Assembly: GCF_001679725.1 (NCBI RefSeq)
Contig: NZ_CP016282.1
Location: 2,914,001-2,978,000, forward strand
DNA from: Cryobacterium arcticum
GTDB taxonomy: Bacteria; Actinomycetota; Actinomycetes; Actinomycetales; Microbacteriaceae
DNA length: 64,000 nucleotides
Direction: 5' to 3'
Notes under the pieces: model-generated
Database searches by the model: none
Told to the model about the DNA's origin: nothing
Seen by the model: only the letters and a program-made list of their open reading frames with translations
Position numbers and translations under genes: made by a program
Shown: piece by piece, positions 53,233 to 60,947 of the stretch
How positions within the stretch are numbered: the stretch's first letter is position 1
Layout of the letters: every line of letters begins with the position of its first letter

Positions 53233-53901
53233 TCAGGCGGCCAGGTGGAAGGTGCTTGCGAAGCGGGTGAGCAGGGCGCGGCGGCCGCGCAGCACCTCGA
53301 CGACGCCGGTTTCGATCGCGCGTTCCGGGGCCAGCTCCCCCAAGATGAGCCGGCGGATGTCCGGACCTGCCGCGAAGGCAAGGTCGACGGGGCCGTCCCC
53401 GCGCGCCACGTCGAGGCTGGAGCCCCCGCGCGTCACGTCGAGGCTGGAGCCATCGACCCGGATCAGCAGCTCGGCTTCCCCGAACCGGGCCGCGTAGGCG
53501 GTCGCCGGCAGGGTCTCCGCCACGTGCGCCCGAAAGGCGGTGCGCAGATCCATCGTCATCGAGTCGGGCGTGATGACCTGCTCGGCGCGTGGGTCGCCCA
53601 GGGCCTTGAAGCCCCAGGCCCCGAGCGCGAGCACCACCGGCTCGAGCTCGCGGCCGTACGGGGTGAGTTCGTAGACGATCACGCGTGAGTGCGGCACCCG
53701 GCGAATGATCCCCGCCGCCTGCAGTTCCTTCAACCGGGCCGCCAGGATGTTGCTCGGGATCCGGGCGAGTCCCGCGGCGAGTTCGCCGTAGCGGCGCGGC
53801 CCCACGAGTAGGTCCCTTACGATGAGCAGCGCCCATCGCTCGCCCACGAGCTCAAGTCCTCGCGTGACGCCGCCGTACTGTCCGTAGTCGCGTGCCGCCA
53901 T
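53233..53901 (-). CDS. HxlR-family transcriptional regulator
   Basis: 222 residues. Winged helix of the HxlR type in the first 105 residues (LVGERWALLIVRDLLVGPRRYGELAAGLARIPSNILAARLKELQAAGII, wing VYELTPYGRELEPVV). The C-terminal half is a SCP2-like or ligand-binding domain. It contains an internal 9-residue duplication (GSSLDVTRG then GSSLDVARG). It starts 5 bases after a VOC gene, so the pair is bicistronic; it likely controls that promoter. Confidence 0.88.
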   Translation of the reverse strand: MAARDYGQYGGVTRGLELVGERWALLIVRDLLVGPRRYGELAAGLARIPSNILAARLKELQAAGIIRRVPHSRVIVYELTPYGRELEPVVLALGAWGFKALGDPRAEQVITPDSMTMDLRTAFRAHVAETLPATAYAARFGEAELLIRVDGSSLDVTRGGSSLDVARGDGPVDLAFAAGPDIRRLILGELAPERAIETGVVEVLRGRRALLTRFASTFHLAA

Positions 53902-53906
53902 GTGCC

Positions 53907-54353
53907 TCAGTCCTGCGCAGTCGCCTGTTGGGCCGCGAAGGCTTCGGGGCCCTGGGCGGCGGCCACCGGATCCATCCAGCCGAACTCGAGGGAATTGCCG
54001 TCGGGGTCGGTGAGCTGGCGCTGGTACATGAAGCCGTAGTCCGAGGCCGGCTGCGGCTCCGCTCCGCCGGCGGCGATCCCATCGACGATCGACTTGTCGA
54101 CCGCCTCGCGGCTGTCGAGGAAGATCGCGGTCGACGCCGTGGGGTGCACCGCCGGGTCGCCGATGGGCAGTTCGGTGAAGGTCTGGAAGTACTCCCGCAC
54201 CAGAATCATGAAGTAGCTGTGGTCCTCCTCGACGACGACGCAGGCCGCGTTGTGGTCCGAGAACGCCGGGTTGATGGTGAAGCCGATCGCCGTGTAGAAC
54301 GCCTTCGCGCGCTCCAAGTCGGTCACGGGCAGGTTGACGAACATTGAGGGCAT
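53907..54353 (-). CDS. VOC-family (PhnB/glyoxalase-like) protein
   Basis: 148 residues from the ATG at 54353, behind AAGGAG. It reads MFVNLPVTDLERAKAFYTAIGFTINPAFSD, with YFMILVREYFQTF and QLTDPDGNSLEFGWMDP at the end. This branch (lactoylglutathione-lyase-like) is often next to HxlR or TetR regulators. The role is unknown; possibly electrophile or antibiotic tolerance. Confidence 0.87.
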   Translation of the reverse strand: MPSMFVNLPVTDLERAKAFYTAIGFTINPAFSDHNAACVVVEEDHSYFMILVREYFQTFTELPIGDPAVHPTASTAIFLDSREAVDKSIVDGIAAGGAEPQPASDYGFMYQRQLTDPDGNSLEFGWMDPVAAAQGPEAFAAQQATAQD

Positions 54354-54402
54354 GATGGTCTCCTTAGTGAGTCCCGTTGGTGTGTCCGTTGCTGCCAGCG
54401 AT

Positions 54403-54419
54403 ACTTGCAAAAAGCAAGT
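54403..54419. promoter_or_regulatory. Candidate HxlR operator
   Basis: ACTTGC and GCAAGT form perfect 6-base arms around AAAAA, 50 bases upstream of the VOC gene that precedes the HxlR gene. HxlR-type regulators commonly bind such AT-centred palindromes in their own promoter. Assigned from symmetry and position. Confidence 0.55.
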
Positions 54420-54445
54420 GAGCTGTCAAGGGTCCGCTTCAGCCC

Positions 54446-54493
54446 GCAGGACGCAGGAAGCAGGACGCAGGACGCTGCCCGCAGGACGCAGGC
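54446..54493. repeat. GCAGGAC simple tandem repeat
   Basis: Five copies of GCAGGACGC-type units, some interrupted by AAG or GCTGCCC, lie at the end of the GntR gene. Likely slippage-prone sequence; no function apparent. Confidence 0.7.
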
Positions 54494-54495
54494 CG

Positions 54496-55251
54496 TCAGT
54501 GAACGGCGCCCACCGGCGCATCCGCCACGATCGCCAGACCGTGTCCACGCAGCCGGCGGGTGTCGGCGGCGAGCGCGGCGAGCAGTCGGTCGTTGGTGCC
54601 ACGGATGTGGTCGGTCAGTAACCCGGCGGCGGCGTCGGCGTCGCGAGCCTCCAGCGCGTCGAGCACCGCGCGGTGCTCCCGCCAGGCCTGTTCGCGGGCG
54701 GCCGGGGTGCGCACCTCGAGCCACCGGGTGCGGGCCAGCCGGGTCATGGCATTGCGTACGGCGTCGACCATGACGGGGTTGCCGGAGAGCCGGCTGAGCT
54801 CCACGTGGAAGTCGCCGCCGGCGCGCACGCCCTCCTCGGCGTCGTCATCCCCGCTGGTCGGCGCATCCGCCACGTCGGCCCTCACAGCGCGCGCGGGACG
54901 CGCGGCGTCGAGCACCGCGGCGAGAACGGCGATGTCGTCGTCGGATGCCCGCACGACCGCCAGGCGCACAGCGGCGGCCTCCACGGCCTCGCGCAGCTCG
55001 GCCAGCGCGCCGATCTCGGCGAGGTCGATGGGCGAGACGATCCAGCCGCGGCCGTCGCGTTGCACGAGCCCCTCGGCGTCGAGCCGGCCCAGCGCGGCGC
55101 GCACGGGCGTGCGGGACGCGTCGAAGCTCGCCTCCAGGCCGCGCTCGGTCAGGCGCTCCCCCGGCGCGAGCTGCAGCGACAGGATGGCCGCCCGCAGCCG
55201 GTCGTACAGCTGCACGGTCTGCGAGCTGGCCCCGTTCGCCGTCATCATCAT
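54496..55251 (-). CDS. GntR-family regulator, FCD subfamily
   Basis: 251 residues from the first of three consecutive ATG codons at 55251 (55248 and 55245 are equally possible behind GAGGAAGGGA). Winged helix SSQTVQLYDRLRAAILSLQLAPGERLTERGLEASFDASRTPVRAALGRLDAEGLV, then an all-helical FCD domain (AELREAVEAAAVRLAVV, FHVELSRLSGNPVMVDAV, EHRAVLDALEARDADAAAGLLTDHI) with His metal ligands. It is divergent from the MFS gene and probably its repressor. The FCD ligand is usually a small organic acid. Confidence 0.9.
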   Translation of the reverse strand: MMMTANGASSQTVQLYDRLRAAILSLQLAPGERLTERGLEASFDASRTPVRAALGRLDAEGLVQRDGRGWIVSPIDLAEIGALAELREAVEAAAVRLAVVRASDDDIAVLAAVLDAARPARAVRADVADAPTSGDDDAEEGVRAGGDFHVELSRLSGNPVMVDAVRNAMTRLARTRWLEVRTPAAREQAWREHRAVLDALEARDADAAAGLLTDHIRGTNDRLLAALAADTRRLRGHGLAIVADAPVGAVH

Positions 55252-55329
55252 TCCCTTCCTCAAACCCCACCCCCTCCCGCGAACTGTGTTCGCGGATGGG
55301 GCGGGCTGCGCTGGCGGCATTCGTCAATT

Positions 55330-55352
55330 TGGTATACCACCGTGGTGTACCA
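55330..55352. promoter_or_regulatory. GntR(FCD) operator
   Basis: A 23-base palindrome: arm TGGTATACCAC, centre C, arm GTGGTGTACCA, with one mismatch. FCD-type regulators bind TGGT-x-TACCA sites. It lies between the divergent regulator (start 55251) and the MFS gene (start 55384). Confidence 0.75.
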
Positions 55353-55383
55353 GAAGATTAGCAGGAACCCTCGAGGAGCCACC

Positions 55384-56595
55384 ATGACCGCCAGCCCGAC
55401 CACCGACACGCAGATCGTCAGCGCTCGCGCCTGGGTCGTGCTCGCTCTCGGGGTGGCCGCGCAGACCGCCGGTACGGTCTTCGTGAGCGCCCCGGCGTTC
55501 CTCATCCCGCTGCTGCACACCGAGCGCGGGCTCACCCTGGCGCAGGCCGGGTTGCTCGCCGCCATCCCCACCTTCGGCATGGTGCTCACGCTCATCCTGT
55601 GGGGCGCGTTGGCCGACCGTATCGGCGAGAAGTGGGTGATCGCCGGCGGGCTGCTGCTCACGGCGCTTGCGGCCGGCGGCGCGATCCTGTCCGAGGGCTA
55701 CATCGCGCTGGGTGTGTTCCTGCTCCTGGGCGGCATGGCCTCGGCGAGCACCAACTCCGCCAGCGGACGCATCGTGGTGGGCTGGTTCCCCAAGCACAAG
55801 CGCGGACTCGCCATGGGCATCCGCCAGATGTCGCAGCCGCTCGGCGTCACCGTGGCGGCCGTCACCATCCCGGTGATCGCCGCCGCTTCCGGGGTGGGCG
55901 CCGCCCTGGTCGTGCCGTTCGCGCTCACCGCGGTGCTGGCTCTCGCCTGTGCCATCGGGCTGGCCAACCCGCCCCGCGTCGCCCCGCCGGTGGGCGCCCC
56001 GGTCGTGCCTGCGCGCAACCCGTACCGCACCAGCGGTTTCCTCTGGCGCATCCACGCGGCATCCGTTCTGCTGGTGGTGCCGCAGTTCACCATCTCCACC
56101 TTCGGGCTGGTCTGGCTGGTGAGCGACCAGGGGTGGGATGCGCTGGCCGCCGGCGTGCTGGTGGGCGCCGCGCAGTTCGTGGGCGCGATCGGGCGCATCG
56201 TGATCGGCGTGGTCAGCGACCGGGTGGGCAGCCGGGTGCGGCCGCTGCGCTGGGTGGCGGTGAGCGTGGCGAGCGTCCTGCTCGTGCTGGCCGCGGTGGA
56301 TGCCGCGCACTGGGGCGCCGCCGCCGTGGTGTTCGTGCTGGCGACGACGGTGACCGTGGCGCCGAACGGGCTGGCGTTCACCTCGGTGGCCGAAATGGCT
56401 GGCCCGGGCTGGTCGGGCAAGGCTCTGGGCGTGCAGAACACCGGCCAGTTCATCGCGGCGTCGCTGGTGGGGCCGCTGATGGGTGCGCTGATCGGCGTGG
56501 TCGGCTACCCGCTCACGTTCGCCACTGCGGCGATCTTCCCGGCCCTCGCGGTGCCGGTGGTGCCCCGCGCCCACGCCGAGCACGACCACCTTTAG
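55384..56595 (+). CDS. MFS transporter
   Basis: 403 residues with twelve hydrophobic segments. The loop after helix 2 reads GALADRIGEKWV, and helices 4-5 show GRIVVGWFPKHKRGLAMGIRQMSQPLG, typical of the sugar-phosphate/organic-acid (NimT/CynX-like) branch. The ligand is presumably also the effector of the divergent GntR regulator. Confidence 0.92.
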   Translation: MTASPTTDTQIVSARAWVVLALGVAAQTAGTVFVSAPAFLIPLLHTERGLTLAQAGLLAAIPTFGMVLTLILWGALADRIGEKWVIAGGLLLTALAAGGAILSEGYIALGVFLLLGGMASASTNSASGRIVVGWFPKHKRGLAMGIRQMSQPLGVTVAAVTIPVIAAASGVGAALVVPFALTAVLALACAIGLANPPRVAPPVGAPVVPARNPYRTSGFLWRIHAASVLLVVPQFTISTFGLVWLVSDQGWDALAAGVLVGAAQFVGAIGRIVIGVVSDRVGSRVRPLRWVAVSVASVLLVLAAVDAAHWGAAAVVFVLATTVTVAPNGLAFTSVAEMAGPGWSGKALGVQNTGQFIAASLVGPLMGALIGVVGYPLTFATAAIFPALAVPVVPRAHAEHDHL

Positions 56596-56669
56596 TCGGT
56601 GCGGATGCGGCGGCGCGCCACGGCCGTCGCGAGCCGGATGCGTGTAGCCAGCGCGGTGGCCGCATCCGC

Positions 56670-56801
56670 GAGTTGCCGGAAAGTGCCCCTTCAGCGCCCA
56701 CGAGAGGGCACCATGCGGCAACTCGGCAAAAAGGTACTTGCTGACGTGCCGGGAAGTGCCCTCTCGACATCCGGGAAACGGCGTTATGCGGCAAGTCAGC
56801 G
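56670..56801. repeat. Two adjacent hairpins, family H3
   Basis: GAGTTGCCG-x-AAGTGCCC is closed by GGGCACCAT-GCGGCAACTC (56670-56724); a second version starts GCTGACGTGCCGGGAAGTGCC (split here as GCTGACGTGCCG and GGAAGTGCC) and closes CGGCAAGTCAGC (56740-56801). The stems differ in sequence but both pair. They lie between convergent MFS and flavin-reductase genes; the rest of 56596-56971 shows nothing else. Confidence 0.7.
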
Positions 56802-56971
56802 ACGAGGCAGGAGGCGCAAGTCGCGCGGCGCTGAGCGGCGCGCCAGCATCCGCGCCGGTGCGATGTCCGCGACGACGGTGGCGCGGGGATGGCAACGGCA
56901 CCGGCGCGGAAGAAGAACCGGCGTGGCACGAGGTGTGAGGTGCCACGCCGGCCGATGGGGGCCGAAGCCGG

Positions 56972-57622
56972 TTACGCGGCCTTGGGCTCCGCGGGAACCA
57001 GGCTGCGGAACGCCGCGGAGTGGTAGATCAGCGGGTCGCGGTCGTCGCTCACCTTGAGCGATTTCACCTCGAGCAGCACGATCGTGTGGTCGCCGGCGGG
57101 GGTCTCCGAGTAGATCTCGCAGTCGAGCCAGAGCGACGAGCCCTCGACGAACAGCGCACCGAGGTCGGTGGTGCGCGTGTCGATGTTGGCGAACCGGTCG
57201 CCCTTGCGGGAGGCCAGCTGGTAGCACTCGCGGCCGTGGTCGCTGCCCAGGATCGAGACGCCGATGCGCTCGCCGCGGCGCAGCACGGGCCAGGTGGTGG
57301 AGCTGTTCTGCACCGAGAACAGCACCAGCGGCGGCTCGTACGAGACGCCCACCGAGAACGACGAGGCCACGAGACCGGTCGGCTCGCCGTCGATCACGGC
57401 GCAGAGCGCGGCCACCCCGGAGGGGAACTTGCCGAACGCCCCGCGGATGTCGCTCGGGTCGCTGCTGATGGTCTGCAGGCCGTGCTGATCGGTCGGTTCG
57501 AGGGCCGTGACGATGTCCAGGTCGAGGTCGATGTCGCGCTCGGTGTGGGTGAGCGGCTGGGCGGACAGCGTCGGTTCCAGGTCCAGATCGATCGCTGCGT
57601 CGGTGCGGTCGCGGGGACTCAT
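56972..57622 (-). CDS. Flavin reductase-like (DIM6/NTAB) protein
   Basis: 216 residues. FMN-binding flavin reductase domain from about residue 60: IRGAFGKFPSGVAALCAVIDGEPTGLVASSFSVGVSYEPPLVLFSVQNSSTTWPVLR. The first 50 residues are Asp/Leu-rich with repeats (DLDLE, DIDLDLDIV), an unusual extension. It starts in an ATGA overlap with the FMN reductase gene. These two likely feed reduced flavin to a two-component monooxygenase. Confidence 0.85.
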   Translation of the reverse strand: MSPRDRTDAAIDLDLEPTLSAQPLTHTERDIDLDLDIVTALEPTDQHGLQTISSDPSDIRGAFGKFPSGVAALCAVIDGEPTGLVASSFSVGVSYEPPLVLFSVQNSSTTWPVLRRGERIGVSILGSDHGRECYQLASRKGDRFANIDTRTTDLGALFVEGSSLWLDCEIYSETPAGDHTIVLLEVKSLKVSDDRDPLIYHSAAFRSLVPAEPKAA

Positions 57623-58209
57623 GCGCTCACTCCGTTCGAGACGGGGGCGGATGCGCCGGCGGCGGTTTCGACATCCGTTTCGGGATTCTTGCCCAGCATG
57701 CCCATCACCAGCGGCTGCAGCAGGCGGAGCACGGCGAGGTTCTCGGCGGCCCAGGCGGCCACGATCTCCTCCATCTTCTCCATCTGTCCGGTGACGAAGT
57801 AGAGGCCCTTGGTGGGCACGCTCGCGCCGAGCTCGACGAGCAGCGGACGCAGGTTCACGTCCGGGCCCATCGAGTGGCTGAGGTCGGCGCCGGTCATCAC
57901 GGGGATCGCGGTGACGCCGCGCAGGCCGTTGGCCGCGTACCGGTCGAGGAAGCCCTTGAGCAGGCCCGTATAGGTGGCCTTGTAGGTGGGGGTGGCGACG
58001 ACGAGCAGGTCACTGTCGGCGACGGCCTGGTTGAGCTCGGCCATCTCGGCGGAGGGCCACTCGAAGATGTGGCTCGAGTACTCGGCCAGGTCGATGACCC
58101 GCAGGTCGTAGGTACCGGCGACGAGCAGCTCGTCGACCAGCGTTTCCGCAAGCTTGAGGGTGCGGCTCTGGGGCTTGGGGTTGCCCACCAGAATGGTAAT
58201 TTTCAGCAT
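57619..58209 (-). CDS. NADPH-dependent FMN reductase
   Basis: 196 residues from the ATG at 58209, behind GGAGGAA. Flavodoxin-like fold: KITILVGNPKPQSRTLKLAETLVDEL, VVATPTYKATYTGLLKGFLDRYAANGLRGVTAIPVMTG. It is of the SsuE/MsuE type. It supplies FMNH2 and forms an operon with the flavin reductase-like protein. No monooxygenase is adjacent; the DszC-like enzyme at 11612 is a possible partner. Confidence 0.9.
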   Translation of the reverse strand: MLKITILVGNPKPQSRTLKLAETLVDELLVAGTYDLRVIDLAEYSSHIFEWPSAEMAELNQAVADSDLLVVATPTYKATYTGLLKGFLDRYAANGLRGVTAIPVMTGADLSHSMGPDVNLRPLLVELGASVPTKGLYFVTGQMEKMEEIVAAWAAENLAVLRLLQPLVMGMLGKNPETDVETAAGASAPVSNGVSA

Positions 58210-58269
58210 CGTGTTCCTCCATCGAACCACTGGATCAGGTCTCGAACTCGATGCCGGCTACCAATCCGG

Positions 58270-58305
58270 GTGCTCAGGTGTGCGCAGAACGCACACATCA
58301 AGCAC
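58270..58305. other. Stem-loop upstream of the flavin-reductase operon
   Basis: GTGCT and AGCAC enclose GTGTGCG and CGCACAC (loop CAGAA), both stems perfect. It lies 61 bases before the reductase operon start (on the minus strand) and could be an operator or leader structure. The remaining gap to 58716 holds nothing I can identify. Confidence 0.4.
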
Positions 58306-58716
58306 CGACGTGCATAGCTTCGTCATCGAATTCGATGAGTGAGCCACTGAGGATTGGTGTCTCAGATGGTGAGCAACGGCTTACGTCGCACTCATAGTCT
58401 GCGGGCGCCGGGTTGCCGTGACGTGTCCCGTTTATTACGTCTGTGTTTCGCCGTTGCCCGGCAGGGTGAGCAGCCGTCTGACCGGGTGTTTTGCGATCTC
58501 ACGCCGGAGATGGTGCCGATAAACGCGGGCAATTTCATGAGACGCCGCGGTACGCCGGCCGCTGCGACGGCGTCTCGCGAGCTTCTCTGCCTGGACAGAC
58601 GACCCCGGCTGCGGGCGGCGGGCGGATGTGCGGGCATCCGTTGCAGCGGCACCGCACCCACCGCACCCGCCGTGGCTGCGGGCATCGAGCCCGCGGCGTA
58701 TGGTGCAATAGAGCCG

Positions 58717-59505
58717 ATGCATACTCCCCCAGCCCCGCCCGCCCGCACTGTCATCTCCCCCGACAACGTGCAGATCGCCACCTACGAATTCGGCGACCCC
58801 GACGCCCCCACCGTGCTCGCGGTGCACGGCTTCGCCTCGAGCGCGCTGGCCAATTTCCACGCGACCGGCTGGATCCGCGACCTCGTGCGCGAGGGCTACC
58901 ACGTGATCGCGATCGACCAGCGCGGCCACGGCCAGAGCGACAAGCCGCACTCCTCGGACGCCTACTCGATGGACCTGCTCGTCACCGACGTGCTCACCGT
59001 GCTCGACACCTTCATGCTCGACGAGGTCGACTACGTGGGCTACTCGCTCGGCGCCCGGGTCGGCTGGCACGCCGCCCGATTCATGCCCACCCGCATCAAC
59101 CGCGCGGTCTTCGGCGGCATCCCCGATGGCGATCCGCTCACCCGGTTCCGGGTCGATGAGGCGCTCGCGTTCGTGCGCGAGGGCACCCCGGTGACGGATG
59201 TGCTCACCGGTGCGTACCTGAAAATGGCCGGCGCCATCCGTGACAACGACCTCGAGGCGCTCATCGCCCTGGTCGAAGGGATGCGCGACGGCCCGCAGCC
59301 GCACGCCGCCAACGCGCCCGAGCAGCGGGTGCTCTTCGCCACCGGCAGCGAGGACCGCATCCTCGAGGCCTCTCGCGCCCTGGCCGAGGCCACCCCGCGG
59401 GCGGCGTTCTTCGAGATCCCCGGACGCAACCACTTCAACGCGCCCACCTCCCGGGCGTTCCGGGATGCGGCGATCAAGTTCCTGGGGCTGCCCGGCTCGG
59501 ACTGA
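58717..59505 (+). CDS. Alpha/beta hydrolase
   Basis: 262 residues from the ATG at 58717. Motifs are VLAVHGFASSALANFHAT (oxyanion hole), IAIDQRGHGQSDKP, nucleophile elbow YVGYSLGARVGW, acid in FATGSEDRIL and His in PGRNHFNAP. A longer upstream frame exists but its sequence is not protein-like. The substrate is unknown. Confidence 0.88.
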   Translation: MHTPPAPPARTVISPDNVQIATYEFGDPDAPTVLAVHGFASSALANFHATGWIRDLVREGYHVIAIDQRGHGQSDKPHSSDAYSMDLLVTDVLTVLDTFMLDEVDYVGYSLGARVGWHAARFMPTRINRAVFGGIPDGDPLTRFRVDEALAFVREGTPVTDVLTGAYLKMAGAIRDNDLEALIALVEGMRDGPQPHAANAPEQRVLFATGSEDRILEASRALAEATPRAAFFEIPGRNHFNAPTSRAFRDAAIKFLGLPGSD

Positions 59506-59570
59506 CCGCGGGCCCGACCGTCCCGCCGGGGTGGCCCGACGAGTGGGCGCGACGCGCAAACAGGTCGCGG

Positions 59571-59845
59571 GGTCTCGACAAGCTCGACCAACGCATGGGC
59601 GCAACCATCCCGCAGGTCACGCGGTCTCGACAAGCTCGACCGACGCGCGGGCGCGACCACCCCGCAGGTCACGGTGTCTCGACAAGCTCGACCGACGCGT
59701 GGGCGCGACCATCCCGCAGGTCACGCGGTCTCGACAAGCTCGACCGACGCGTGGGCGCGACCATCTCGGTGGTCGAGCTTGTCGAGACCCAGCGAGACGA
59801 CGTGTGGGCGCAACCATTTCGCTGGTCGAGCTTGTCGAGACCCGG
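59571..59845. repeat. 52-bp tandem array of the dispersed element
   Basis: Four direct copies of (G)GTCTCGACAAGCTCGACC at 59571, 59623, 59675 and 59727, a constant 52 bases apart, with similar spacers (GACGCGTGGGCGCGACCATC, then CCGCAGGTCACGC). Two inverted copies follow at about 59771 and 59824. The array fills the gap between convergent hydrolase and ArsM genes. Confidence 0.9.
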
Positions 59846-59882
59846 CGAGACGGCCTGCCGACGTAACCGCGCGGCGGTCCGG

Positions 59883-60647
59883 CTAGCTCGGCTTGACGGC
59901 CTTGATGATGGCGCCGTGCATCTGCGGGGCCACCTCGTGGGTGAACTCCACGCTGACGTCGGTGAAACCCGCCGTGCCCAGCGCCACCCGGTACTCCTCC
60001 TCGGACAGCGCCCCGGCGATGCAGCCCGCGTACGAGCCCCGCTCAATCCGCTCGGCCTCGCTGAGCTGGTTCTCGGCCACCACGTCGGAGAGGCCGAGGC
60101 GTCCGCCTGGTGCGAGCACCCGGAACATCTCGCGGGCGACGGCGTTCTTGTCGGCCGAGAGGTTGATCACGCAATTGGAGATGATCACGTTCACCGTGGC
60201 ATCCGGCAGCGGGATCTCTTCGATGAAACCCTTGAGGAACTCGACATTCGTGGCGCCGGCCTTGGTTGCGTTCGCGCGGGCCAGGGCCAGCATCTCGTCG
60301 GTCATGTCGAGGCCGTAGGCGAAACCCATGGGGCCTACCCTGCGGGCCGAGAGCAGCACGTCGATGCCGCCGCCGGAGCCGAGGTCGAGCACCGTCTCGC
60401 CTGGCAGCAGGTCGGCCACGGCGGTGGGGTTGCCGCAGCCGAGGCTGGCGAGCATCGCCTCGTCGGGCACCTCGGACTGCTCGGTTCCGCTGTACAGCGC
60501 CGAGCCGAATTCCGCGCCGGTCTCCAAGGGCGTGCCGCAACAGCCGCCGGATGCGCTGACATCCGTCACCTGAAGCGCCTGCGCCGCATAGCGCTCGCGC
60601 ACCAGCTCGGTGATCGCGGTCTTCTCGGTTGCGGTCTTCTCGGTCAT
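59883..60647 (-). CDS. arsM: Arsenite methyltransferase
   Basis: 254 residues from the ATG at 60647, behind CTGGAG. Class I methyltransferase ([24 protein letters not shown]) with the arsenic-binding cysteines of ArsM: SGGCCGTP near the N-terminus, [10 protein letters not shown] and [10 protein letters not shown] in the C-terminal half. It methylates As(III) with SAM to volatile or less toxic species. No ArsR or other ars gene is adjacent in the window. Confidence 0.93.
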   Translation of the reverse strand: MTEKTATEKTAITELVRERYAAQALQVTDVSASGGCCGTPLETGAEFGSALYSGTEQSEVPDEAMLASLGCGNPTAVADLLPGETVLDLGSGGGIDVLLSARRVGPMGFAYGLDMTDEMLALARANATKAGATNVEFLKGFIEEIPLPDATVNVIISNCVINLSADKNAVAREMFRVLAPGGRLGLSDVVAENQLSEAERIERGSYAGCIAGALSEEEYRVALGTAGFTDVSVEFTHEVAPQMHGAIIKAVKPS

Positions 60648-60668
60648 GCGCATCTCCAGACATAGACG

Positions 60669-60680
60669 TATATCGATATA
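60669..60680. promoter_or_regulatory. Candidate ArsR/SmtB operator for arsM
   Basis: TATATCGATATA is a perfect 12-base palindrome 22 bases before the arsM start. AT-rich 12-base palindromes in this position are typical ArsR-family operators. The regulator itself is not in the window. Confidence 0.55.
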
Positions 60681-60758
60681 GCCAGTATGGCGAGAAGATC
60701 GACGGTCGTCAATGACCGTCCTTCGGCGGAGTGCCGGCGGGCGCACCGCTCAGACAGA

Positions 60759-60834
60759 ACTGTTGCCCATCCGGAGATATGGCCCGGTGCGCCGGGACCA
60801 TCTGTCCACAGCGGGACCTGTTGCGCCGGCCCTT
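60759..60834 (+). other. Structured intergenic element, family R4 (copy 2)
   Basis: ACTGTTGCCC is followed by GGAGATATGG, inner stem CCGG-TGCG-CCGG and CCATCTGTCC, which pair at 8 of 10 positions; GTTG-x-GCCGGCC ends it. The flanks and inner hairpin match copy 1 (52996) while the middle stem differs in sequence but keeps pairing. It lies in the gap between arsM and the hypothetical gene at 60948. Confidence 0.45.
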
Positions 60835-60947
60835 CGCACGCGCGCACGCCAGTGCCCCGTCCGCCCGGCACCATCCCGGCGGCGAGAGCGCACACCGCGG
60901 GCCGTACACTGAGCCATCGAGTACACAGCGGCGAGAGGACCAGCGGC

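Noticed and set aside
51929..53836. 635-codon frame including the NERD protein
   Set aside because: Only the part after the GTG at 52729 is NERD-like; the rest reads through the HxlR gene antisense and the R4 element.
54446..54493. GCAGGAC repeat as a regulatory or phase-variation site
   Set aside because: It lies beyond the 3' end of the GntR gene and not in a promoter or coding region, so no effect can be argued.
58320..58370. Cobalamin riboswitch suggested by GCCACTGAG
   Set aside because: Only this short word matches; the downstream conserved blocks of the riboswitch are absent.
59571..59845. Second CRISPR-like array
   Set aside because: Same reasons: repeated spacers, inverted copies at the end, no cas genes.
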